Of a stretch of DNA of 64,000 nt, positions 9,382 to 18,791 are shown piece by piece. Source of the stretch: DATFVA01 sp963815785 (GTDB taxonomy: Bacteria; Bacteroidota; Ignavibacteria; Ignavibacteriales; Ignavibacteriaceae); NCBI GenBank assembly GCA_963815785.1, contig CAWFHZ010000007.1:186001-250000 (forward strand), read 5' to 3'. The notes under the pieces were generated by a model. That model was given only the letters and a program-made list of their open reading frames with translations. It made no database searches and was not told where the DNA came from. A program made the position numbers and the translations under genes. Position 1 is the stretch's first letter. The number at the start of each line of letters is the position of its first letter.

Positions 9382-10689
9382 ATGGAAATTATATTTTTAT
9401 TAACCGGGCTGATACTCGGATCAGTTGCAGTTTGGTTTGTTTCTTCTTTTAAATATAAAGGTGAAACAAGCCGCATTGAGGAAAGAAGTAAAATACTTGA
9501 GCAGAGTAATAAGGAACTTGAATCAAAATTGAATGGCGAACAGCAAAAAGTAATAGATTTAAATTCCAGGCTTTCTTCACTTCAGTCGGATTATTCCAAT
9601 CTTCAGCAAAAACTTGCCGAACAAAAAAGTGATATTGAAGAGCTTCAGCAAAAATTCACAAAAGAATTTGAAAATCTTGCCAATAAAATATTTGAGGAAA
9701 AAGGAAATAAGTTCAGCGAGCAGAATAAAGAAAAGCTGAATGAAATTCTTAATCCTTTAAAAGAAAAAATTTCAGAGTTTGAAAAGAAAGTAGAAGAAAG
9801 CAGTAAGGAAAGTATTAAAGGACATGCTTCACTAAAAGAACAACTTTCAATGTTGAAAGATTTAAATCAGCAGGTAACCCAGGAGGCGAAAAATCTAACC
9901 GAAGCATTAAAAGGGCAGAGTAAAACACAAGGAAACTGGGGTGAATTTATTTTAGAAAGCCTGCTTGAAAAATCCGGATTGGTAAAAGGAAGGGAATATA
10001 CAGTACAGGAAAGTCTCACAGCAGAATCCGGCAGAAGATTTCAGCCTGATGTGATTATCAGACTTCCTGAAAACAAAAGTATAGTTATCGATTCAAAAGT
10101 ATCGCTGGTTGGTTATGAAAAATTTGTATCATCCGAAAAAGATCAGGAGAAACAACTTGCATTAAGAGAGCACATAAATTCAATCAGGGGTCACTTAAAA
10201 AATCTCAGCGGAAAAAATTATCAGAATCTCTACCAGCTTGAAAGTCTTGATTTTGTTTTAATGTTCATGCCAATTGAGCCTGCATTCGCGCTGGCTGTTC
10301 AGAGTGACGCTTCTTTATTCAGCGATGCGTTTGAAATGAATATTGTTATTGTCAGCCCTTCCACTTTACTAGCAACACTCAGAACAATTGCAAGTATATG
10401 GCGCCAGGAAAATCAGAATAAAAATGCAATGGAGATAGCAAGACAAAGCGGGGCGCTTTACGATAAGTTTGTTGGTTTTGTTGAGGATCTTGTAACCGTC
10501 GGTAAAAAAATCGATGATTCAAAAACCAGTTATGTGGATGCAATGAAAAAGTTAACAGATGGCAGCGGGAACCTTGTACGTCGTGCTGAGAAAATTAAAC
10601 AACTTGGTGCAAAGACTTCCAAGAGTTTACCAAAGTCGGTTTTAGACAGAGCTGACGGCGAAGATGACACTCCGCAGATAGACGAATAA
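9382..10689 (+). CDS. rmuC: DNA recombination protein RmuC homologue
   Basis: A 435-residue protein with an N-terminal membrane anchor (IIFLLTGLILGSVAVWFVSS), a long coiled coil (about residues 25-180) and the RmuC nuclease-like domain. The domain contains QGNWGEFILESLLEKSGL and the PD-(D/E)XK-type core RRFQPDVIIRLPENKSIVIDSKVS. RmuC is known to limit inversions at short repeats. A GTG start six bases upstream (9376) is also open. The ATG is preferred because a GAG lies at a usable distance and the first residues then form the anchor. A transcription unit by itself. Confidence 0.93.
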   Translation: MEIIFLLTGLILGSVAVWFVSSFKYKGETSRIEERSKILEQSNKELESKLNGEQQKVIDLNSRLSSLQSDYSNLQQKLAEQKSDIEELQQKFTKEFENLANKIFEEKGNKFSEQNKEKLNEILNPLKEKISEFEKKVEESSKESIKGHASLKEQLSMLKDLNQQVTQEAKNLTEALKGQSKTQGNWGEFILESLLEKSGLVKGREYTVQESLTAESGRRFQPDVIIRLPENKSIVIDSKVSLVGYEKFVSSEKDQEKQLALREHINSIRGHLKNLSGKNYQNLYQLESLDFVLMFMPIEPAFALAVQSDASLFSDAFEMNIVIVSPSTLLATLRTIASIWRQENQNKNAMEIARQSGALYDKFVGFVEDLVTVGKKIDDSKTSYVDAMKKLTDGSGNLVRRAEKIKQLGAKTSKSLPKSVLDRADGEDDTPQIDE

Positions 10690-10843
10690 CTAAATGCATA
10701 CTGGTACATCCGATTTCTAACTAAAAAGAAATTTTTCCTGCGGTAAATATTTTTATTTCCTGTTGGCATACTTTTGTATAGAGGTATGTTAATTATCCTA
10801 TCTCAGATTTAACATAAACAAAAATTTAAACTTAGGTGATACT

Positions 10844-11302
10844 ATGATAATCATACAACCCGAATCAAAACAAGATTTTGATCGTTACTACGATTTGCGC
10901 TGGAAACTATTAAGAGAACCATTGAAACAGCCGAAGGGTTCTGAAAGAGATGAACTTGAGGAGAGAGCACTTCACATTATGGCTTGCAGATGGGATCGTG
11001 TACCGGTTGCCGTTGGAAGAGCTCATTTCAATACCGATATTGAGGCACAAATAGGATATGTGGCGGTAGAACCACGTTTCCAGGAGACCGGGCTGGAGTC
11101 GGCTGTTTTGAAAAATCTTGAAGATGAAGTGCGGCATCTTGGAGCTAAATATGTCGTTTTGCAATCAAGGGATACGGCAGTCTCTTTTTATGAAAAGCAG
11201 GGCTACAAAATCGTTTCTCAGTCGTATACATTATTTGAATCAGTACCGCATTTTTTAATGAGAAAAGAATTTTATCCCGAGAAAAAATTACAATTTAACT
11301 GA
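10844..11302 (+). CDS. GNAT-family N-acetyltransferase
   Basis: A 152-residue acetyl-CoA-dependent acyltransferase of the GNAT fold. The signature pieces are the central strand IGYVAVEPRFQETGLESAVLKNLE (motif A, with the usual Q/R-x-x-G loop relaxed to RFQETGLES) and VVLQSRDTAVSFYEKQGYKIV (motif B). The substrate cannot be told from sequence. Its stop overlaps the ATG of the following methyltransferase by one base, so the two are co-translated and may act in the same process. Confidence 0.85.
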   Translation: MIIIQPESKQDFDRYYDLRWKLLREPLKQPKGSERDELEERALHIMACRWDRVPVAVGRAHFNTDIEAQIGYVAVEPRFQETGLESAVLKNLEDEVRHLGAKYVVLQSRDTAVSFYEKQGYKIVSQSYTLFESVPHFLMRKEFYPEKKLQFN

Positions 11303-12096
11303 TGCAGAAATTTTTTGAAGCCAATAAAAATACCTGGAATAAAAAAGTTGGTTTTCATTTTAAATCTGATTTTTATGATGTAGCTGGTTTTCGTGAGGGG
11401 AAAAGTTCTCTTCAATTCATAGAGTTGGAAGAACTTGGAGAAGTAAAAGGAAAATCAATGCTTCATCTTCAATGTCATTTCGGACTCGATTCACTTTCTT
11501 GGGCAAAGCTAGGCGCAAAAGTCACTGCGGTTGATTTTTCAGATGAAGCTATAAGAATGGCAAAAAATCTTTCTGCTGAATCAGGAATAAACGCAGATTT
11601 CATTTGCTGCAATATTTATGACCTTGATGAAGTGCTTAATGAAAAGTTTGATATTGTTTTTACTTCTTATGGAACAATTGGCTGGCTGCCGGATTTGCAA
11701 AAATGGGGAGCATTAGTTTCTCGCTTTCTAAAACCGGGCGGAATTTTTTATATGGTGGAATTTCATCCTGCTGCATGGATGTTTGATGATCAATTTGAAA
11801 AATTACAATACTCTTACTTTAAATCTGAAGAGCCGATAGCTGAAACAGTTACCGGAACATATGCTGATAAAAACGCGGATATTAATGAAATTCAATATTC
11901 GTGGAATCATTCCTTAAGTGAAGTAATCAACAGTCTTACAGGCAATAAATTAAAAATAGACTATCTGAATGAATTTCCTTTCAGCGTTTATAATTGTTTT
12001 GCCAATACGGTTAAAGGATCTGATGGCTGGTGGAGAATAAAAGGATTGGAGGATATAATTCCTTTGATGTACTCTATAAAAGCGATTAAACTATAA
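11302..12096 (+). CDS. Class I SAM-dependent methyltransferase
   Basis: A 264-residue Rossmann-fold methyltransferase. The SAM-binding region is near residues 51-75 (SMLHLQCHFGLDSLSWAKLG, where motif I is HLQCHFG), followed by VTAVDFSDEAI (motif II acid) and DIVFTSYGTIGWL (motif IV). The C-terminal half carries the WW-rich stretch SDGWWRIKG. The methyl acceptor is unknown. It is translationally coupled to the upstream GNAT protein by a TGATG junction. The gene after it is convergent. Confidence 0.88.
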   Translation: MQKFFEANKNTWNKKVGFHFKSDFYDVAGFREGKSSLQFIELEELGEVKGKSMLHLQCHFGLDSLSWAKLGAKVTAVDFSDEAIRMAKNLSAESGINADFICCNIYDLDEVLNEKFDIVFTSYGTIGWLPDLQKWGALVSRFLKPGGIFYMVEFHPAAWMFDDQFEKLQYSYFKSEEPIAETVTGTYADKNADINEIQYSWNHSLSEVINSLTGNKLKIDYLNEFPFSVYNCFANTVKGSDGWWRIKGLEDIIPLMYSIKAIKL

Positions 12097-12179
12097 AATA
12101 ATTTTTGAACATTGAGTACGGATAATTTAATTTTCAATACTCAACTCTTACTTCTGAACTTGAACTTACACTTGAACTT

Positions 12180-12647
12180 TTATTCCCCCATCCTCACAAC
12201 TTCATCAAACTCTTCTTTTTCAACAGGCATAACAGATAAGCGGTTTCCCTTTTGAACGAGCCTCATCTTTTTAAGCTTAGGATTCTTTTTTATTTCCTGG
12301 AGTGTTACGGGATATTTAAATTCTTTCACAAATTTTATATCAACCATAAACCAGGTTGGATCTTCTTTTTTTGCTGAAGGGAAAAAATGAACATCATCAG
12401 GATCAAATTGTGTGTGATCAGGATAACCATCCTTCGCGATTTCACAGACTCCTACTACCGCATTTGGATCAGCGTTGCTGTTGTAAAATAATACCCCGTC
12501 ACCTTTTTTCATTTCATCTCTCATAAAGTTACGTGCCTGGTAATTTCTAACCCCGTTCCAGTAAGTGGTTTTATCTTTACTCTTCTTTAAATCGTCAATA
12601 GAAAATTCTTCAGGATCAGATTTTATCAGCCAATAGTTCTTCGCCAT
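12180..12647 (-). CDS. EVE-domain protein (thymocyte nuclear protein 1-like)
   Basis: A 155-residue EVE-domain protein. The opening NYWLIKSDPEEFS, the central WNGVRNYQARNFMRDEMKKGD and FYNSNADP, and the later WFMVDIKFV are the family's conserved blocks. EVE domains belong to the PUA-like fold and recognise modified bases in DNA or RNA. Bacterial single-domain members are of uncertain role. It is divergent from the peroxiredoxin gene, with 234 bases between the two starts. Confidence 0.93.
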   Translation of the reverse strand: MAKNYWLIKSDPEEFSIDDLKKSKDKTTYWNGVRNYQARNFMRDEMKKGDGVLFYNSNADPNAVVGVCEIAKDGYPDHTQFDPDDVHFFPSAKKEDPTWFMVDIKFVKEFKYPVTLQEIKKNPKLKKMRLVQKGNRLSVMPVEKEEFDEVVRMGE

Positions 12648-12881
12648 TTCTATAACTCCGTTTTACAATTTGATTGAATAAACGAAAATAAAAAGAATTG
12701 AATTCTTAATCTATTTCTCTCATCGGGGAAGAAAGATTCTCACAACCAAAAACCGGTGTTGTCTTATCCATCAGTATTCAATAATTATGATGAATTTTCA
12801 AACGAAATTTCTATTCTGCAAATGGCGTATTTTTTGCTTTTTAATTGCGCATATCAATTAAATTAAAAGATGAGGACTTAA

Positions 12882-13547
12882 ATGGAAAATAATGAGAACA
12901 GAAAAGGAATTCCGCTTCTCGGCGAAAAACTCCCTGAAATGAAAGTACAGACAACAAGAGGGATGATTAATATACCAAAAGATTATGAAGGCAAGTGGAT
13001 AGTTTTATTCAGTCACCCGGCTGATTTTACTCCCGTTTGCACAACTGAATTTGTTGCATTTGCAAAACGTAATAAAGAATTCAAAAAACTCGATGCACAA
13101 CTCATCGGTCTTTCAATTGACCAGGTTTTTTCACACATCAAATGGGTTGAGTGGATTAAAAACACTTTGCAGGTTGAAATTCCATTCCCAGTAATTGCAG
13201 ATGATATGGGAAAAATTTCAGAAAAACTTGGAATGATTCACCCGGGAAAAGGAACAAACACCGTCCGTGCGGTATTTATTATTGACCCCCAGGGTGTAAT
13301 AAGATTGATGATTTATTATCCGCAGGAAGTAGGCAGACAGGTTGATGAAATTCTGCGTGCGCTTAAGGCACTAAAAATTTCTGATGAATATAAAGTTGCA
13401 ATGCCTGAGAACTGGCCTAACAACGAACTGATAGGAAAGAAAGTAATTATTCCTCCTCCGAAAGATGTTGACGGAGCTGAAGAAAGATTAAAATCTGTTG
13501 ATGGTTATGACTGGTGGTTCACTTATAAAGAGTTACAAAACAACTGA
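12882..13547 (+). CDS. Peroxiredoxin, Prx6/1-Cys subfamily
   Basis: A 221-residue thiol peroxidase of the Prx6 group. The peroxidatic Cys53 sits in HPADFTPVCTTEF, and the C-terminal 1-cysPrx extension starts near residue 155. Related archaeal and bacterial enzymes end in a DWWFCYK-type motif whose Cys resolves the disulfide. Here it reads DWWFTYK, and Cys53 is the only cysteine in the protein, so it should work as a true 1-Cys enzyme that needs an outside thiol for reduction. GAGG stands nine bases before the ATG, and a good terminator follows at 13576. Confidence 0.95.
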   Translation: MENNENRKGIPLLGEKLPEMKVQTTRGMINIPKDYEGKWIVLFSHPADFTPVCTTEFVAFAKRNKEFKKLDAQLIGLSIDQVFSHIKWVEWIKNTLQVEIPFPVIADDMGKISEKLGMIHPGKGTNTVRAVFIIDPQGVIRLMIYYPQEVGRQVDEILRALKALKISDEYKVAMPENWPNNELIGKKVIIPPPKDVDGAEERLKSVDGYDWWFTYKELQNN

Positions 13548-13575
13548 TCTTAATCTTCTCTAAATCTAAAATTAA

Positions 13576-13610
13576 ATGTCGGCTGCTGAAAAGTGCCGGC
13601 ATTTTTTTTT
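13576..13610 (+). terminator. Rho-independent terminator after the peroxiredoxin gene
   Basis: An 8-bp stem, ATGTCGGC (13576-13583) with GCCGGCAT (13595-13602) including one G-T pair, followed by a run of T residues to 13610. Confidence 0.85.
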
Positions 13611-13748
13611 TATTAGATGTGCCAGATTTCAGAAACTCTAGTATATCTGTTTTAGTTTTGTTTATTTGTTTTTGCATTCTTTTTAACTAATTATTGATAT
13701 ACATTTTTTACTCTTAATCTGAAAAAACTGAAAAGAATTTTAATCTGA

Positions 13749-14402
13749 ATGTTAAAAGCTATTATAATTACTCTTGTGCTTGCTTGTTCAGTTTTCCCCC
13801 AGCAGGGAAAGGCTTTCCAGATTGCACGGCTGAAATATGGTGGAGGCGGTGACTGGTACAATGATCCTTCCGGGGAGGTGAATTTGCTGAACTTTGTAAA
13901 AGCTAATACAAATATTGAAGTGAAACCGGAATACACTTTTGCTGATCTTTCAACCGATGAAATATTCAATTACCCGTTTTTATTTATGACAGGACATGGA
14001 AATGTTGTTTTCTCGGATGATGAAGCCGCCAGATTAAGAAAATATCTGAAGAACGGAGGTTTCCTTTATATTGATGATGATTACGGATTGGATAAAGCTA
14101 TAAGAAGAGAACTAAAAAAGGTTTTTCCAGATAAAGAATTGACAGAACTGCCGTTCGATTTTCCTATGTACCATATTTTTTATGATTTCAATTCCGGTCC
14201 TCCAAAAACTCATGAACACAACGGTAAACCTCCGCAGGGATTCGGAATCTTTATTGATAAAAGGCTTGCGGTATATTATACTTACGAATCAAATCCGAGC
14301 GACGGCTGGGCTGATCCCGAAGTACATCACGATCCGGAAGCAAAACGGGTAGAAGCATTGAAATTTGGAGTCAACCTGGTAGTTTATGCATTATCAAATT
14401 AA
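13749..14402 (+). CDS. DUF4159-domain secreted protein
   Basis: A 217-residue protein with a cleavable signal peptide (MLKAIIITLVLACSVFPQQ) and a DUF4159 domain: FQIARLKYGGGGDWYNDP at the start, FLFMTGHGNVVFSDDEAARLRKYLKNGG in the middle, and DDDYGLDKAIRREL. The fold resembles glutamine-amidotransferase-like domains without the catalytic Cys. Its function is unknown. In related genomes DUF4159 genes are often next to DUF4175 or BatA-type genes. Here it lies nine bases upstream of the DUF4175 gene, probably as one operon. Confidence 0.88.
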   Translation: MLKAIIITLVLACSVFPQQGKAFQIARLKYGGGGDWYNDPSGEVNLLNFVKANTNIEVKPEYTFADLSTDEIFNYPFLFMTGHGNVVFSDDEAARLRKYLKNGGFLYIDDDYGLDKAIRRELKKVFPDKELTELPFDFPMYHIFYDFNSGPPKTHEHNGKPPQGFGIFIDKRLAVYYTYESNPSDGWADPEVHHDPEAKRVEALKFGVNLVVYALSN

Positions 14403-14411
14403 ATATTTTTA

Positions 14412-17400
14412 ATGAGTAAAGAATCAACATATTACAAAGAGATAATTGAAAAACTTTCACAGTTGAAAAAGAAAGAGTACACACTTTTTGCATACATAGG
14501 TATTCAGGCTTCTTTTTTAATCGGATTGATTCTATTTGTGTTCTTTTCTCTGCTTGAGTTAATTGGAAATTTTTCTCCTGCTGTAAGAACTTATTTTTTC
14601 TTTTTCACCATTCTTATTTTTCTTTTTGCTTTAAGTTTCCTTTTTATAATTCCGCTTTTGAAATATTCCGGAATTATAGGAAAGACAGATTTCTTTGGCA
14701 CTGCTTCAAGGGTAGGGAAGAGTTTCCCCAATATTAAAGATGATCTTGTTAATGCAATGCAGCTTGCATCCTCAGATGCATCCGGTACAATTTATTCCGG
14801 TTCACTCAGCGATGCAGCATTTCAACAGGTTTATACTAAAACAAGCAATCTTAGATTTGATTCAATTGTAAGTTTTAAAAAAGCTAAAGAGCTTCTTCTT
14901 TATGTAACCGGCATTACCGTTTTTGCAGCTTTATTACTTTTGGTTGTTCCCGGACTTGCAGAAGCTTCAGGAAGACTTTTAAATTTTAATACGGAATTTG
15001 TTCCTCCTGCAAGATTCTTTTTTAAGGTACAGCCTGAAAATGTGCAGGTAACAAAAGGCGATGATGTTTTTATTTCAGTTAAGGTGAACGGGAGAAAAAC
15101 CGGCTGAAGTTTATCTTGCAACTAAAACCATGGAACAAACCGATTTTGAACTGCAAAAATTAACAGCTGATTCAAATGGAATTTATAATTTCCCGATGAA
15201 AGCTATACGTACTTCAACAAAGTATTATGCAACAGCAGAAAATATTTCCAGCGATGTTTTCGATATTACTGTTATCGATCCGCCGATAATTAAAAATCTG
15301 GATGTTAAAGTAATTCCGCCCGGTTATTCTAAACTTCCGGTTACAGTGCAGAAGGATAATGGTAATGTAACAGGTCTTCCCGGAACAACTGTTAATATTC
15401 TGCTTTCATCAACCAAAAAACTTAAGCAGGCAAAATTAGTATTTAATGATTCCACGGAAACCAAGCTAAAAATTAATGACAGCGAAGCTGAAGGAAAGTT
15501 TATCATCAAAAAAGATAATGCATATAAAATTATTTTAACTGATGAAAACAATAATGAAAATCTTTCTCCGATTACTTATACTATAAAAAGCCTGTACGAT
15601 GCATATCCTTCAATTGAAATAATAGAACCAAATAAAAACACCTCACTGGCAAATGATAACAGGCTTCCCCTGCTTTCAAAAATTGCGGATGATTACGGCT
15701 TTACTAAACTGATTCTGAATTACAAACTTTCTGCTTCAAAGTATAAAAAGGTTCAGAATGATTTCCTGAAAATTGATATTCCATTTGATAAAGAACAAAA
15801 AAGTGAAGAAGTGAATTACATCTGGAATCTTGCTCAACTCAATCTTGCTGCAGAGGATGTTGTTACTTATTATCTGGAAATTTTCGATAATGATTATGTA
15901 AACGGACCAAAGAGTTCTAAGTCTGCAACTTTTACAGTCAGAGTTCCAACACTTGATGAAATCTTGGCTCATGCTGACAATACACAAACAGATGCTTCCA
16001 ATGATTTGAATGAAACCTTGAAACAGGCTGAGGAGCTTCAGAAAAAATTTGAAAAAATTGATCAGGATATGAAACAGGATAAGAAAGATTTAACCTGGGA
16101 GGAAAAAGAAAAAATTGAAAAAACAATGGATGAATATCAGCAGCTTCAGGATAAGGTTAGTAAGGTAAGTGATAAACTGAAAGATATGCAGCAGGAACTG
16201 CAGGACAATAACCTGCTTTCCAAAGAAACTATGGAAAAGTATATGGAGCTTCAGAAAATGATGGATGAAATGACAAGTCCGGAATTAAAAAAGCTGATGG
16301 AGAAAATGCAGGATGTGTTGAAAAAAATGAACCGGCAGATGACGCAGGAACAAATGCAGAATATGAAAATTGATGAAGAACAGTTCAAGAAGAGTATTGA
16401 GCGTACAATGAATCTTCTGAAACGGATTCAGATTGAACAGAAAATGGATGAACTTGTAAAACGAACAGAAGAACTGCAAAAGAAACAGGATGAACTGAAT
16501 AAAGAAACCGGTGAAAAAGATCTTAAACCAAAAGGACAACAAAGACCAGCTAAGTCAGAAACAGGATCAAATTACAAAAGACATCGATAAACTTTCACAG
16601 GAAATGAAAGATCTTCAGCAAAAGATGAGTGAACTAAAAGATATGCCTGCCGAAGAAATGCAGAAGTTATCAGATGAATTCGATCAACAGCAGAACGATC
16701 AGAAGTCTGAGCAATCTTCTAAACAGATTCAGCAGAACCAGCAGCAGCAGGCAATGCAGAACCAGCAGCAGATCTCCCAAAATATGAAAGATATGCAGCA
16801 GCAGCTTTCACAAATGCAGCAATCAATGCAGCAGCAGAATCAAATGCAGACTCTAACAGATATGATGCGCATACTTGATAACTTACTTACACTTTCCAAA
16901 CAGCAGGAGGATCTGAAAAAACAATCGGAAAGTCTTGATCCTAATTCAAACCAGTTCAGGGAAAATGCTGAGAAACAAAGTAATCTTCAGGGCAGCCTGG
17001 ATAATATTCTGAAACAGATGTCTGAACTTTCACAAAAGACATTCGCCATTACCCCTGAAATGGGAAAGAGTCTTGGAGATGCACAGAGAAAAATGAACCA
17101 GGCAATACAGACAATGCAGAGCAGAAACGGAATGACAACCAAAAGTCTGCAGAGAGATGCTATGAAATCTCTTAATGAAGCGGCAACAATGATGAAAGGA
17201 TCGATGGAGGCAATGATGCAGGGAGGACAGGGCGGAGGAGGAATGATGTCCTTAATGCAGCAGCTTCAGCAAATGTCCGGGCAACAGATGAACCTGAACA
17301 ATATGACACAGATGCTTCAACAAATGCAGCAGGGACAGCTTTCTCCTCAACAGCAGGCACAGTTGCAGAAACTTGCACAGGAGCAGGGAACTATCAGCAA

Positions 17401-17803
17401 ATCACTAGCACAGCTTAACCAGGAAGCAAAGCAATCCGGTGAATCGAAAAAAATCCCTGCTAATCTTGAGGACATAATGAATCAGATGCAGGAAGTTATA
17501 ACTGATATGAATTCAGAAAAACTTGATGACAATCTTATACAGAAACAGGAAAGAATTTTAAGCAAATTACTCGATGCTCAAAAATCGATTAATGAAAGGG
17601 ATTTTGAAAAACAAAGGGAGTCGAATGCGGGTAAAAATATAGTCGCGAAAACTCCATCTGAATTAAATCTTTCAACTGAAGAAGGAAAAGACAAACTGAG
17701 AGATGAACTAAATAAAGCAGCCCGGGAAGGTTACACAAAAGATTATGAAGAATTGATAAGAAAATATTATGATGCTTTGCAGAAAGAAAAGATAAAAAAC
17801 TAA
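14412..17803 (+). CDS. DUF4175-type large membrane protein (two frameshifts)
   Basis: Three consecutive open frames make one protein of about 1129 residues. It has membrane helices near residues 26-50, 57-80 and 160-180, then a beta-rich extracellular part, then a very long coiled coil rich in Gln, Met and Lys (from about residue 520 to 1090). This layout fits DUF4175 proteins. First break: one extra A in the A5 run 15095-15099; removing it gives VNGRKPAEVYLATKTMEQ. Second break: one extra A in A5 16514-16518 or A3 16525-16527; removing it continues the coiled coil as NQKDNKDQLSQKQDQ. It probably shares an operon with the DUF4159 gene and ends against the convergent transporter gene (3-base overlap of the stops). 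Role unknown, presumably envelope-related. Confidence 0.8.
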
Positions 17804-18653
17804 ACGGGATCAATGTGAACAAAGACCTGCTGAACTTCATCGATTTCCTGAATCGCATACTTTACTTTATTTCCAATGTCGTGTGAAACTTCTGTACTCA
17901 TATTCTTATCAACTTCGATATGAATTTCAATATGAAATTTATTTCCGACATAATGAGATCTTAAATCATTCATTCCATTAACCCCTTTTATGTTCATAGC
18001 CTTATTCGCAATTTCCAGTATCAGGTTTTCATCTGCTGCTCTTCCCATAAGATAATCTAAGTTTTCCTTTGCAATTTGATATCCTGATCTGAAAATAAAG
18101 AAGGCGATAATAATTCCCGCTACATTCCATCCACATATGGGAAACCAAGGCCGACAATAAAAATTGCTACAATTGAAAGTGAGGTTGCAAGCACATCATT
18201 CAGGCTATCTACCGCGCTTGCTTTAAGGGCAGGACTTTTAAAAGTTTTGCTGACATCTGACTGATATTTAGTAAGAATCATTTTAACAACAACTGTAATC
18301 CCAAGAACAATGTATACTTCGGGGTTTACGTGGATTTTATCCGGTGAAATAATTCTTCTGATCGATTCTTCAACTACATTTATGCCGACAACTCCTGTAA
18401 AAAGAGCGATCAGAAAAACAGCAACTGGTTGCGCCGCATTATGTCCAAACTGGTGTTCATCATCCGGTTTTTTCAAAGATACACTAACACTGTACATAAT
18501 AACTGCTGACGAAACTATATCTGTCAATGAATTGATAGCATCGGAAATTACGGCAATGGAATTTGAGACAATTCCAACCGCCATCTTAATTATGAACAAA
18601 AAGATGTTAATAATAAGTGATAGATATGTAGCCCGTTTTAATATTTTTACCAT
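17800..18653 (-). CDS. Cation diffusion facilitator transporter (frameshift near 18123)
   Basis: A CDF-family metal efflux protein (Zn, Fe, Mn or Co class) of about 284 residues once one base is restored. The first frame has the membrane domain, with the first metal-site helix SNSIAVISDAINSLTD and the second KASAVDSLNDVLATS, plus the cytosolic loop HQFGHNAAQP. It stops after PYVDGM. Restoring one base beside 18123 (GTA GCG GGA on the minus strand) continues as AGIIIAFFIFRSGYQIAKENLDY and then the cytoplasmic dimerisation domain, which ends in EVQQVFVHIDP. The first metal-site helix has S..D in place of the commoner H..D, so the metal is uncertain. Confidence 0.88.
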
Positions 18654-18791
18654 AAAAAGTTACCGATTATGATAAGAAAGTACTAATTTAAGACAATAAT
18701 AAGTTGAAAATGTTTCTAAATAAGGATATTCTAAATATGGAACAATATTTGAGTCTCATTGAATTAATATGAAAAGAATTATATCTTCATT

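Noticed and set aside
12097..12179. Terminator between convergent methyltransferase and EVE genes
   Set aside because: TTGAGTA and TACTCAA can pair, but the loop is about 19 bases and there is no T run; the ACTTGAACT-like repeats look like chance.
16600..17400. Tandem DNA repeat in the CAG-rich part of the DUF4175 gene
   Set aside because: The many CAG and ATGCAG triplets reflect Gln/Met-rich coiled-coil coding; no exact repeat unit is maintained.
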